Positions 1-5,238 of a DNA stretch of 6,668 nucleotides are shown here, one piece after another. Position 1 is the stretch's first letter, and each line of letters starts with the position of its first letter. A program made the position numbers and the translations under genes. The notes beneath the pieces are model-generated. The model saw only the letters and a list, made by a program, of their open reading frames with translations. It searched no databases and was not told the origin of the DNA. The stretch covers positions 1 through 6,668 of the forward strand of contig JASEJH010000083.1 of NCBI GenBank assembly GCA_030016455.1. The letters are read 5' to 3'. The DNA is from Thermoanaerobacteraceae bacterium (GTDB lineage Bacteria; Bacillota; Desulfotomaculia; Desulfotomaculales; Ammonificaceae).

Positions 1-14
1 ACGGTTGTTTCGGG

Positions 15-56
15 GCCCCGTTTATCATTTATACAACGGGGCTCTTACCAGTTTAA
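15..56 (-). promoter_or_regulatory. Candidate minus-strand promoter inside an 8-bp perfect inverted repeat
   Basis: Read on the minus strand, TTAAAC (56-51) is followed after 17 bases by TATAAA (33-28), a good -10 but a poor -35. The -10 lies in the 12-base loop of a perfect inverted repeat whose arms are GCCCCGTT (15-22) and AACGGGGC (35-42), with centres about 20 bp, or two helical turns, apart. That is the geometry of an operator over a promoter. The WYL regulator gene ends 17 bases upstream of the -35, so the promoter would serve a gene beyond the left edge. The same arms could form an RNA hairpin ending the WYL transcript, but no T-tract follows on the minus strand. The dyad is certain; the promoter and operator roles are inferred. 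Confidence 0.35.
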
Positions 57-72
57 GAGACCGCCTTTGGAC

Positions 73-1110
73 TTACTCACCTGTTTCCGGCGAATTTACT
101 TCCGCAGCCCGCCGGTGCTCCTCCGCTAATTGCTGCCGCAGGCTCGGCGGCTCCAGCACTTCCACCCGGCTGCCGTAGTACAGCAGCCAGTTCATGAACT
201 CTGGAGTGACGGCCACGTGCACCCGGAACAGGATGCTGCCGCCGGGCTGCTTTTCCACCTGCTGGCTGGAATGCCAGAGTTCTTCCGCCACCCGGCGCCC
301 CGCCTCCGGCGCGAAGCGCAGCACCACGTCCACTGCCTCACTCGCTTCTCCGCGCATTATTCCCCACGCCGGCCCCAGGTAAGAAGCCAAATCGAAGTCC
401 TCCGGAACGCGATAGCGTTCGTCCAGTAGCGTGGCTTGGCGGATGCGGTCTATTTTAAACATCAGCACGGCCTCGCGCCATTCGCAGTAAGCGATCAACT
501 GCCAGCTTCGCACGTAGGGCATAAGGTGGTAGGGATGGACAACGCGCTCGTTTGCCTCGCCGCCCCGGGAATGGGTTTCGTAGATCATCTGCACCTTGCG
601 CCCTTCCAGCAGCGCCCGGTTAAGCACCACTAACATCTGCTGCCGGTGTTCCCGCTGGGCGGTGAGAACCGGCGGCTTGACCGTCTGCCGCAACAGCGGT
701 GCGAATTCCCGGGGGAACAACGCTTCCAGCCGGCCAAGCGCGGCTACCAGCTCCGCCGAACCGATGCCGGAGACCTGCCGCGCCGCTTGAATAGCCAGCA
801 GCAACGCCAGGGCCTCGGCGAAGGTAAACTGCAACACCGGCAGGCGGGGCGTTTTTTCAAAATAATACCCTGCCGGCGAGTGCGCAAGCGAGAGCTTAAG
901 GCCGTGCCGGATTATTTCCAGGTCCTTCTGGATCATCCGCTCGCTGACCGCAAAGCGGACTGCCAGGTCCCGCCGCAGGTAGCACCGCGGCGAAGTAGTA
1001 ATGAGTTGCACCATCTCAAGGATGCGCGCAACGCGCTTTGTTTCTTCGTAAAACCGCCCCCGACCAGGCAGGTTGTGAATCTTGCCTCGCCTCCTTGCAA
1101 CACCATCCAT
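73..1110 (-). CDS. WYL-domain transcriptional regulator (HTH-WYL-WCX)
   Basis: A 345-residue cytoplasmic DNA-binding regulator. Residues about 25-84 form a winged helix-turn-helix, with a DLAVRFAVSERMIQKDLE stretch (48-65) typical of DeoR/HTH_11-type folds. Residues about 155-228 are the WYL domain, where W203-Q-L-I-A-Y matches the family's signature strand and a FKIDRI strand follows (218-223). Residues about 255-335 fit the C-terminal WCX region. WYL proteins sense ligands, often nucleotides or nucleic acid, and many sit beside CRISPR-Cas or other defence genes as regulators. This one lies 33 bp downstream of cas6 on the same strand, so the two are probably cotranscribed and it may control cas expression. 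The ATG at 1110 has no convincing Shine-Dalgarno, whereas an AAGGAGG lies inside the frame at 1096-1090, so the true start may be slightly later. The stop is TAA. Confidence 0.88.
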   Translation of the reverse strand: MDGVARRRGKIHNLPGRGRFYEETKRVARILEMVQLITTSPRCYLRRDLAVRFAVSERMIQKDLEIIRHGLKLSLAHSPAGYYFEKTPRLPVLQFTFAEALALLLAIQAARQVSGIGSAELVAALGRLEALFPREFAPLLRQTVKPPVLTAQREHRQQMLVVLNRALLEGRKVQMIYETHSRGGEANERVVHPYHLMPYVRSWQLIAYCEWREAVLMFKIDRIRQATLLDERYRVPEDFDLASYLGPAWGIMRGEASEAVDVVLRFAPEAGRRVAEELWHSSQQVEKQPGGSILFRVHVAVTPEFMNWLLYYGSRVEVLEPPSLRQQLAEEHRRAAEVNSPETGE

Positions 1111-1114
1111 AGCA

Positions 1115-1146
1115 TAGCAGCGGGAACCCTGCAGTTCCCATTGCTA
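1115..1146 (-). other. Intercistronic hairpin between cas6 and the WYL regulator gene
   Basis: On the minus-strand RNA, TAGCA (1146-1142, beginning with the cas6 TAG stop codon) pairs with TGCTA (1119-1115). After one A-C mismatch and one G-U pair, GGGAAC (1139-1134) pairs with GTTCCC (1127-1122) around a six-base loop, TGCAGG. No T-tract follows, so it is not a standard intrinsic terminator. It ends four bases before the regulator's ATG at 1110, so it could limit ribosome access, stabilise or separate the two messages, or act as a DNA dyad bound by the regulator itself. The pairing is seen directly; the role is not known. Confidence 0.5.
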
Positions 1147-2157
1147 AAACGCCGATTCCCTCTCCATTCTCTCAACCAAAAACTTCCCCTGGCCGAAAAC
1201 GGTGCCCTTGCCGACGTGCAACAACTCGCCCAGGCGCAAAAGCGGCCAGAAGGCGGCCACCGGGCCGGTGTAGACGGCTTCCCCGACCAGGCCGCCCAGC
1301 GGGACTTTTTTGGCCTGGCGGGAAGAGTAGCGTTCCCACTCGAACCAGCGGGTGTGGTTTGCAACCAACTCGATTCGCGTTGCGTTCTGGATGATGGCCG
1401 GGAAGTCAGCTTCGTAAGCAAAACCGTGGTGGAAGTAGCACAGTGACGAGATGCGGCGGAGTAAATTGCGGACAATGGTGTGAAATTCGGGGGTGCGGAT
1501 AGGTCGGCTTTCATAAGTAATCCGTGTAGGGGTAAGGAATTTTATGCGTATCGTAGCGTGAGCCCCGTCACTCTGAGAAATTTCCCCGGCAGCCCACAGC
1601 CAAATGTCCCGCGCGGTGACGCCCAAATCTTTAGGGCGCACCACCCGGTCCGCCTGGTGATAAATCACAGCGGTTTCCCCGGTAAGCGGGTTTGTTACGG
1701 TGATCTGGTCCAGGACGAACGGCCGCCGGCCCTGGCCGATGCCCCGGCGGCCGAACTCGTCGAGGGTGACGATAAAGTAAGGTAGGAGGCCGGCCGCCCG
1801 GCCGAAGAGCACCAGGCTGAAAACTACCGGCTCGCCGGGCGCGTATTCGTTCTTCGGATCGAGGGGCGGCTCCAGGATGAACGGCCGGGGGATGCTCGCG
1901 TAATTGCGCAGGGCCTCGGACCCGGCTGGCGGCTCACTCTCGAAGACCAGGGCGTAGGGACATTCCGTTTTCAACGGGCAGGGACGGCACTGCCGCGTCC
2001 CGGTGCTGCATACCAGGCGCTGAAAGGTGCCGGCAAAGCCGCCGCGAAAGGTTGAACCCTTGTAGGGAGGCAACACCAGGCCGTGCGGCCCGGCCGCCAA
2101 CTGGACGTTGTAGCGGATGAGGCTCAGTTTTTCGGGACAGGGAATGGCGATCATCAT
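1144..2157 (-). CDS. cas6: CRISPR precursor-RNA processing endoribonuclease Cas6 (RAMP family)
   Basis: A 337-residue RAMP protein that would cut the precursor CRISPR transcript within repeats to give guide RNAs. Family landmarks run in order: PYKGSTFRGGF (31-41), the N-terminal segment common in PF10040-type Cas6; a four-cysteine cluster C50-x6-C57-x2-C60-x5-C66, followed by Y-A-L-V-F-E; GRRGIGQGRRPF (136-147); the strand IKFLTPTRI (205-213); and the C-terminal glycine-rich loop GKGTVFGQG (316-324), which binds RNA in RAMP proteins. Two adjacent ATGs (2157 and 2154) follow GGAAG; the second has the more usual spacing, and an in-frame TAA upstream rules out a longer form. It is the first gene of a minus-strand unit with the WYL regulator. 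No array, cas1/cas2 or effector gene is in the window, so subtype cannot be assigned. Confidence 0.92.
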   Translation of the reverse strand: MMIAIPCPEKLSLIRYNVQLAAGPHGLVLPPYKGSTFRGGFAGTFQRLVCSTGTRQCRPCPLKTECPYALVFESEPPAGSEALRNYASIPRPFILEPPLDPKNEYAPGEPVVFSLVLFGRAAGLLPYFIVTLDEFGRRGIGQGRRPFVLDQITVTNPLTGETAVIYHQADRVVRPKDLGVTARDIWLWAAGEISQSDGAHATIRIKFLTPTRITYESRPIRTPEFHTIVRNLLRRISSLCYFHHGFAYEADFPAIIQNATRIELVANHTRWFEWERYSSRQAKKVPLGGLVGEAVYTGPVAAFWPLLRLGELLHVGKGTVFGQGKFLVERMERESAF

Positions 2158-2384
2158 TCTTCCATACCAGATTTTGTCTTAACCTTCAAATTCGACGGCC
2201 CTTGCTGTTTCTCCTGCAAGTATACTAATCCACGACAACAGAGGCCGGGAAAGCCCGTAAAGTCAGTTAGGAGCAAAATTCTTACTTGGCCTGTGCTATT
2301 CGCAACCCACACGCGGAATTCTTTTTTTCCCCCGCTGTTCGTACCATTTATCAGACCACGTCTTCGAAGGAGGCCGAAAATCAG
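2158..2384. other. Divergent intergenic region between cas6 and the L,D-transpeptidase gene
   Basis: This spacer should carry promoters for both flanking genes. The clearest element is the palindrome AGTATACT (2219-2226), which gives a TATACT -10-like hexamer on either strand. I find no matching -35 at 16-18 bases on either strand. A pyrimidine run (2331-2345) precedes the Shine-Dalgarno of the plus-strand gene without a clear hairpin before it. I see no small gene or structured RNA here. Confidence 0.4.
2367..2373 (+). promoter_or_regulatory. Shine-Dalgarno AAGGAGG that sets a GTG start for the L,D-transpeptidase
   Basis: AAGGAGG ends 11 bases before the GTG at 2385. It is too far (23 bases) from the next in-frame ATG at 2397, and it lies after the upstream ATG at 2286. 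The GTG start gives a normal signal-peptide N-terminus, whereas the ATG at 2286 would add 33 residues with no export character. Confidence 0.75.
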
Positions 2385-3746
2385 GTGCGACTCAAAATGC
2401 TGGCGCCGCTCTCTTTCCTTTTTACACTCTCAGTTCTGGCCTATACCGCAGGGCACTGTTCCAGTTGGCAGGTAAAACCCGGCTCCGACAAAGACCCCAA
2501 CACCACGGAGATCTTGATTAACTTCCTCCTCCCCATGCGGCAGGACCTCCTGATCGGAAAAGTAACCGTGACGCCTGAAATTCCTTTGACGGCGGTGTCC
2601 TACAAAATCAACTGGCTCGGTCCCACCACCATGATCCTAAAAATTCAGCAAGCGGGGTTTCCGCAGGGACAACTGCTGAACTTCCAAATCAGCGGCGCCC
2701 CTTCGCTGCTCCCGTTTATCAAAAAGAGCATCAAGGGAGAAATCCGGCCGCCGGTTCCCCTAAAGCTCTTAACCGCGCCCAAGCTGGAAAACATACCCTC
2801 ACGTGGCCCGGTCCCCATCGTCTTCAACACCCCGGTTGACCCGGGAAGCATGGAACGAGCCGTCGTTCTCCCCGTGCCGGGGCGCCTGCAGCCGGTGCGG
2901 TTCTCCGTGGACGGCCAGAACTGCGTTGACTACAGCCGCTGGCAGTACGTTCCCGGTACACCCTTCGCCAACGGTCAAACCTACCGGATCGCCATCCGGC
3001 CGGGCCTGCGCGCCATGAGCGGCACGGTTTTGCAGACGTATCAGGAAATAACCTTCACAATCGCGAAGCCCGCCTGCGTCGTGGACACCAGTCCGCCTGC
3101 AGGTGCGGCAGGGGTCTGGCTCTACCGGAATGTCGAATTCCACCTCGACCGGGAAGTCTCCGCCGCTTCCGTAAGGGTCACCGATTTCCGGGAGGAAATT
3201 GACGTGCCGGGCGATACAGAGGTTGCGCAACGAACGGTCATTTTCCACCCGGCGTGCGCGTTTATGCCCGGTAAAACATACAGGGTGAAGCTGCTGGCCA
3301 AATCAAAAGAGAACGAACCGCTCGACGAGTACGAATTCTCTTTCACCACGGTGGACATGGACGAGAAAATCTGGGTAGAGGTCAAGTTGGGCGAAAGACA
3401 TACGGTAACGGTTTACCGGGGCAGCCGGTGCATCCGGCACATGGTCGCCTCGGGCGGGCGTCCGGAGACCCCTACCCCGACGGGTGTCTTTTACACGCAG
3501 GACCGGGGGTACAGTTTCTGGTCGCACCGCTTCCAGGAGGGAGCCACGTACTGGGTGCGGCTGCGTGGGCAGTTGCTGGTTCACTCGGTTCCCCGGGACA
3601 GTCAGTGGAAAGTCAAAGAAGAAGAACATGCCAAGCTCGGCTTCCCTGCCAGCCACGGCTGCATCCGCCTCGACGAAAAGAACGCCAAGTGGTTTTTCGA
3701 AAACATCCCCCGGGGGACACCGGTTATTATCCACGACAGGACTTAG
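2385..3746 (+). CDS. Exported L,D-transpeptidase (YkuD) with N-terminal Ig-like domains
   Basis: A 453-residue envelope enzyme. It starts with a signal-peptide-like MRLK followed by a hydrophobic stretch to about residue 22; C25 is near its end but lacks a proper lipobox. Residues about 43-121 (with INFLLPM), 127-228 and 234-325 look like three Big_5/SbsA-type Ig-like domains, each beginning with a PxF/VxFxxP-like strand and ending in a threonine-rich strand. Residues about 326-453 form the YkuD catalytic domain, with H400 and the active-site motif S423-H-G-C426-I-R428. Such enzymes form 3-3 (meso-DAP to meso-DAP) peptidoglycan cross-links or attach proteins to the wall. The Ig modules probably hold the catalytic domain out from the membrane. 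The gene stands alone, divergent from cas6 and convergent with the DUF3231 gene. The role in vegetative or spore wall is undecided. Confidence 0.9.
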   Translation: MRLKMLAPLSFLFTLSVLAYTAGHCSSWQVKPGSDKDPNTTEILINFLLPMRQDLLIGKVTVTPEIPLTAVSYKINWLGPTTMILKIQQAGFPQGQLLNFQISGAPSLLPFIKKSIKGEIRPPVPLKLLTAPKLENIPSRGPVPIVFNTPVDPGSMERAVVLPVPGRLQPVRFSVDGQNCVDYSRWQYVPGTPFANGQTYRIAIRPGLRAMSGTVLQTYQEITFTIAKPACVVDTSPPAGAAGVWLYRNVEFHLDREVSAASVRVTDFREEIDVPGDTEVAQRTVIFHPACAFMPGKTYRVKLLAKSKENEPLDEYEFSFTTVDMDEKIWVEVKLGERHTVTVYRGSRCIRHMVASGGRPETPTPTGVFYTQDRGYSFWSHRFQEGATYWVRLRGQLLVHSVPRDSQWKVKEEEHAKLGFPASHGCIRLDEKNAKWFFENIPRGTPVIIHDRT

Positions 3747-3782
3747 CCTTTCAACTGCGGTAAAAACGGAAGCAGCGTAAGT

Positions 3783-3795
3783 TGACCGGTGGTCA
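3783..3795. other. Short dyad in the convergent intergenic gap
   Basis: TGACC-GGT-GGTCA lies between the two convergent stop codons at 3746 and 3804. On the minus strand a T5 run follows only after about 15 bases, and on the plus strand only CCCTTTC follows. It may be a weak bidirectional transcript end; I see no better terminator in this 55-bp gap. Confidence 0.2.
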
Positions 3796-3801
3796 GCCCT
3801 T

Positions 3802-4305
3802 TCAAAGCTTCGGAGGGACTTGTAGCCACCCCTTCAGCTTGCCGTACTTGCAGAGATCATCAAACACCCGTAATTCTTCCGTAATAAACCTGATGAACAT
3901 TTTCCGCAGGCCGTCGTTGGAAATTGTCGTCCGTACCGCGTGAATCTCGGAACTCAAAACATTCTCGATACCGGTTAAAATCGATCTGAAGATGAACCGG
4001 TCGTTAAACACTTCTCCGGTAACCGGAACATTCGAGCTCTTCGGGGGTCGGTAAGGCAGGGGTAACTTGAACACATCCATCATTTTTTCTAACTCGCCTA
4101 CCTGCCTTTCCAAAAGATTCATTAACCCTTGCCGCAAAAAATACTTGAAATCAGGGTCATGAACGCAATTTTCCCATATTTGCGTGTACTCGATAATGTC
4201 GTACCTGGAGAGTAAATGATTCCACAACACGTGTGCTTCGCCGGCATCCAGCACAGTAGGTTTAGCCTTTTCCGCTTTTCCGATATGGATATTGCCTATT
4301 TGCAT
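3802..4305 (-). CDS. DUF3231 / CotF-like spore-associated helical protein
   Basis: A 167-residue protein without signal peptide or membrane segments. It is mostly helical: helices at about 18-46, 52-80, 98-128 and 131-157 suggest a ferritin-like four-helix bundle, as predicted for the DUF3231 and CotF families. The early LDAGEAHVLWNHLLSRYD segment (19-36) and the ending KYGKLKGWLQVPPK (153-166) are the features I recognise as DUF3231-like. Several Glu and His residues (E23, H25, E114, E120, H122, E143, E144) could be metal ligands, but no canonical EXXH is seen. The ATG at 4305 is fixed by AAAGGAGG eight bases upstream; a 32-residue arginine-rich extension from 4401 is therefore rejected. A forespore-type promoter precedes it. 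Members are common in spore formers, and a coat or spore-interior role is inferred. The stop is TGA. Confidence 0.7.
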   Translation of the reverse strand: MQIGNIHIGKAEKAKPTVLDAGEAHVLWNHLLSRYDIIEYTQIWENCVHDPDFKYFLRQGLMNLLERQVGELEKMMDVFKLPLPYRPPKSSNVPVTGEVFNDRFIFRSILTGIENVLSSEIHAVRTTISNDGLRKMFIRFITEELRVFDDLCKYGKLKGWLQVPPKL

Positions 4306-4313
4306 TTGCGATT

Positions 4314-4321
4314 CCTCCTTT
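4314..4321 (-). promoter_or_regulatory. Shine-Dalgarno AAAGGAGG of the DUF3231 gene
   Basis: A near-perfect match to the anti-Shine-Dalgarno, eight bases before the ATG at 4305. It decides the start against the longer reading from 4401, and it predicts strong translation. Confidence 0.85.
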
Positions 4322-4337
4322 AACGGCTGCTTGTTTG

Positions 4338-4367
4338 TAGTATGGCGTGTAGAGGAGCTTCGTACGC
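4338..4367 (-). promoter_or_regulatory. Candidate sigma-G/sigma-F type forespore promoter of the DUF3231 gene
   Basis: On the minus strand CATACTA (4344-4338) matches the sigma-G -10 consensus CATnnTA. GCGTA (4367-4363) lies 18 bases upstream and differs by one base from the sigma-F/G -35 pattern GYWTA. The predicted transcript would start near 4331, about 26 bases before the ATG, with the Shine-Dalgarno in between. Agreement with a spore-protein family supports the call. A housekeeping reading is less good because no TTGACA-like element is properly placed. Confidence 0.45.
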
Positions 4368-4425
4368 GGCGTTTTACTTCAACGCTCCGGAAAGCGCACA
4401 TCAGTTGAACCTGCCCCGATTCTTC

Positions 4426-4454
4426 TTCAAAACCGGTTTGATTTCGGGTAAAAT
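4426..4454 (+). promoter_or_regulatory. Candidate sigma-A promoter of ubiX
   Basis: TTCAAA (4426-4431, four of six matches to TTGACA) is followed after exactly 17 bases by TAAAAT (4449-4454, five of six matches to TATAAT). The predicted start near 4461 leaves a leader of about 30 bases before the TTG at 4492, including the GGAGG Shine-Dalgarno. Confidence 0.5.
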
Positions 4455-4475
4455 CTTCTCAAGCGCAACCCGAGC

Positions 4476-4480
4476 GGAGG
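4476..4480 (+). promoter_or_regulatory. Shine-Dalgarno GGAGG supporting a TTG start for ubiX
   Basis: GGAGG ends 11 bases before the TTG at 4492. A TTG at 4482 is out of frame, and the GTG at 4504 would remove the first beta strand of the Rossmann-like fold, so 4492 is the best start. Confidence 0.65.
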
Positions 4481-4491
4481 GTTGGGACAAA

Positions 4492-5064
4492 TTGCGGATC
4501 ATTGTGGGCATTACCGGTGCTTCGGGGGTGATTTACGGGATCACCCTGCTCGAGGCGCTGAAGAAACTCGAAATAGAGACACACCTGATCCTGAGCAGGC
4601 AGGCGGAGGAAATAATCGCCCTCGAGACTTCCTATACACCGGCAGACGTGCGGGCGCTTGCCTCCCACGCTTACGGCGAAAGCGACTTTGACGCGCCGCT
4701 TGCCAGCGGCTCATTTTTGCACCAGGGGATGGTCATCGCACCGTGCAGCATGAAGACCCTGGCCGGCATTGCCGCGGGGTACGCCGACAACCTCATCCAG
4801 CGCGCCGCCGACGTAACCATCAAGGAGGGGCGCCGCCTCGTGCTCGTGCCCCGGGAGTCGCCCTTCAGTGCCCTTCACCTCGAAAACATGCTGAAGCTCG
4901 CCCGCCTGGGCGTGACGATCGCGCCGCCCGTGCCGGCTTTTTATCACAGGCCGGAAAGCATCGCCGACCTCGTTGAGTTCACCGTTGGACGAGTCCTTGA
5001 TCTTCTGGGCGTGGAAAACCAGCTTTTCAGGCGGTGGACCGGGACGCCGGTTGGAGAATTTTGA
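4492..5064 (+). CDS. ubiX: UbiX family flavin prenyltransferase
   Basis: A 190-residue cytoplasmic enzyme, matching the usual family length. It prenylates reduced FMN with dimethylallyl phosphate to make prenyl-FMN, the cofactor of UbiD-type decarboxylases; it has no decarboxylase activity itself. The sequence shows the flavin-binding IVGITGASGVIYG (4-16), the SGSFLHQGMVIAPCSMKTLAGIAAG segment beginning around residue 71, the DNLIQRAADVTIKE helix, VLVPRESPFS with its conserved Arg and Glu, and APPVPAFYHRP near the C-terminus. Residues before 4492 in the same frame do not resemble the family. No ubiD or menaquinone gene is adjacent, so its partner decarboxylase is elsewhere. The gene looks monocistronic, with its own promoter-like sequence and terminator. 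The stop is TGA. Confidence 0.93.
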   Translation: MRIIVGITGASGVIYGITLLEALKKLEIETHLILSRQAEEIIALETSYTPADVRALASHAYGESDFDAPLASGSFLHQGMVIAPCSMKTLAGIAAGYADNLIQRAADVTIKEGRRLVLVPRESPFSALHLENMLKLARLGVTIAPPVPAFYHRPESIADLVEFTVGRVLDLLGVENQLFRRWTGTPVGEF

Positions 5065-5104
5065 AACCCTGCCGAGCTATAGAATGCGCAAAAGAACGGA
5101 AAAT

Positions 5105-5141
5105 CCGGCGAACCAGTACACGAACCGCCGGCTCCTTTTTT
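5105..5141 (+). terminator. Intrinsic terminator of ubiX
   Basis: CCGGCG (5105-5110) pairs with CGCCGG (5126-5131) around a 15-base loop, with T6 at 5136-5141 after four intervening bases. It lies 40 bases past the ubiX stop. On the opposite strand the stem is followed by ATTTTCC, so it may also end transcripts leaving mgtE. The long loop and the gap before the T-run make it less than ideal. Confidence 0.6.
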
Positions 5142-5238
5142 GAGGCAGCTTCCCCGGGGGTTTAATCCGCCGGTGACCCAGGCTGCCGCGCTTCCGGGAC
5201 GGCCGCGGGCTACCGGCCGGTTCCCGGCGGGGACCGCC
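5142..5238. other. GC-rich spacer between convergent ubiX and mgtE
   Basis: This contains several short GC-rich dyads, such as GCCGG-TTC-CCGGC just after the mgtE stop and GGCAGC/GCTGCC arms near 5144 and 5180. None is followed by a T-tract on the minus strand, so no separate mgtE terminator is identified beyond the possibly bidirectional one at 5105-5141. No gene is seen. Confidence 0.4.

Noticed and set aside
1..72. Possible CRISPR repeat or array end next to the cas6/WYL unit
   Set aside because: No 25-37 base unit recurs here or anywhere in the window, and the stretch does not resemble Firmicutes repeats I know; only a single dyad is present.
646..1446. Long plus-strand open frame of 266 codons opposite the WYL and cas6 genes
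   Set aside because: It is antisense to two genes with clear family motifs, lacks recognisable domains, and is a typical shadow in GC-rich DNA.
933..1514. A 193-residue minus-strand frame bridging cas6 and the WYL gene
   Set aside because: It is an alternate frame of two well-supported genes, shows no family motif, and its length is explained by high GC.
2219..2226. AGTATACT palindrome as a full promoter for cas6 or the transpeptidase gene
   Set aside because: No -35-like hexamer lies 16-18 bases away on either strand and no extended -10 TG is present, so only the -10 resemblance is recorded.
2286..2384. N-terminal extension of the L,D-transpeptidase from the ATG at 2286
   Set aside because: No ribosome binding site precedes it, the 33 residues would block the signal peptide from the N-terminus, and AAGGAGG is well placed for the GTG at 2385.
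4306..4401. Longer start for the DUF3231 protein at 4401
   Set aside because: The added residues are arginine- and serine-rich and unlike the family, and a near-perfect Shine-Dalgarno directs initiation at 4305.
4342..4491. Longer start for UbiX at 4342
   Set aside because: It overlaps the promoter region of the divergent gene, lacks a good ribosome binding site, and adds 50 residues not found in UbiX proteins.
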